Source: an uncultured Oscillospiraceae bacterium (GTDB lineage Bacteria > Bacillota > Clostridia > Oscillospirales > Oscillospiraceae). Taken from it: a DNA stretch of 23,107 bases. Shown here one piece after another: positions 22,902 to 23,107 of the stretch (within the stretch, counting starts at the first letter, position 1; each line of letters opens with the position of its first letter). The stretch is from assembly GCA_910588045.1 (NCBI GenBank), contig CAJUPS010000054.1, forward strand, positions 1-23,107, in the 5' to 3' direction. The notes beneath the pieces are model-generated. The model saw only the letters and a program-made list of their open reading frames with translations. It was not told the DNA's origin and ran no database searches. The translations under genes and the position numbers were made by a program.

Positions 22902-23107
22902 AGATTCGCGCCTCGTCGGCGCGGAGGCGTTCTTTTCCCTTGCAGGAAAAGAACCAAAAGTGCCCTCAAGGGGGCTACGCCGCCCTTGAGAATCCCCCAA
23001 ATGGCGGGGGTATTTTCTTCGCTACGACCTTTAGATTTCCAGTCTATCTTCAGTGCCGTGGGCCGATGCCGGTGCTTACTTCTGCGCACGGTTCTAACGA
23101 TGGTACT
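22902..23107. repeat. Second copy of the structured intergenic repeat, cut by the window end
   Basis: Bases 22902-23000 are an inverted copy of 14553-14649, including the outer hairpin (22929-22954) and inner hairpin. Bases 23006-23107 then match the element's inward sequence at 14233 onward (GGGGGTAT, then AGATTTCC, then a divergent stretch ending near a GGTACT motif). The region holds no gene and continues past the window. Confidence 0.7.

Noticed and set aside
1..23107. CRISPR array or insertion sequence
   Set aside because: No regularly spaced direct repeats, no transposase or recombinase gene, and no cas gene were found on either strand.

Overview
The window looks like the chromosome of a moderately GC-rich anaerobic Firmicute, most likely an Oscillospirales/Clostridia gut-type bacterium. 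The basis is inference: Wood-Ljungdahl (reductive acetyl-CoA) genes of clostridial type, strong AGGAGG ribosome sites, GTG/ATG starts, and GC-rich codon use in the right half with a clearly more AT-rich left half. No species marker is present.

The left part (1 to about 10565) reads as an accessory island. A DUF6076-type zinc-binding protein (+) faces a five-gene minus-strand operon: hsdR, hsdM, hsdS (a complete type I restriction-modification system joined by 4-bp overlaps), then two AT-rich genes of no recognised system, a 414-aa unknown and a 339-aa winged-helix/zinc-ribbon/PD-(D/E)XK nuclease-like protein, which overlap by 29 bp. Divergent from hsdR is a phd-doc toxin-antitoxin pair whose doc toxin is broken by one in-frame TAG. 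The island ends at a 45-nt exact-looking 3' half of a tRNA-Val(CAC), from anticodon loop to CCA, followed by a terminator. This is what a tRNA-targeting integrative element leaves at its distal end, so an intact tRNA-Val and an integrase are predicted left of the window.

The middle part (10735 to 17672) is a minus-strand Wood-Ljungdahl methyl-branch/nickel locus. In transcription order it holds a His-rich putative nickel-binding protein, cooT, two small unknown proteins, metF, cooC, a 667-bp structured non-coding repeat region, acsD, and a single gene fusing AcsC (corrinoid iron-sulfur protein large subunit) to AcsE (methyl-THF:corrinoid methyltransferase). MetF makes methyl-THF, the AcsE domain passes the methyl to the AcsC/AcsD corrinoid protein, and CooC, CooT and the His-rich protein would serve nickel loading of a CODH/ACS that is not encoded here.

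The right part (17755 to 23107) carries a short CstA-family transporter (+), an unknown two-TM protein (+), an ApbE flavin transferase lipoprotein (-), and an orphan PTS EIIC-like membrane protein (+), with good sigma-A-type promoters and hairpin terminators between them. Two intergenic regions (14135-14649 and 22902-23107) share a structured repeat family with paired hairpins; the second copy runs off the window.
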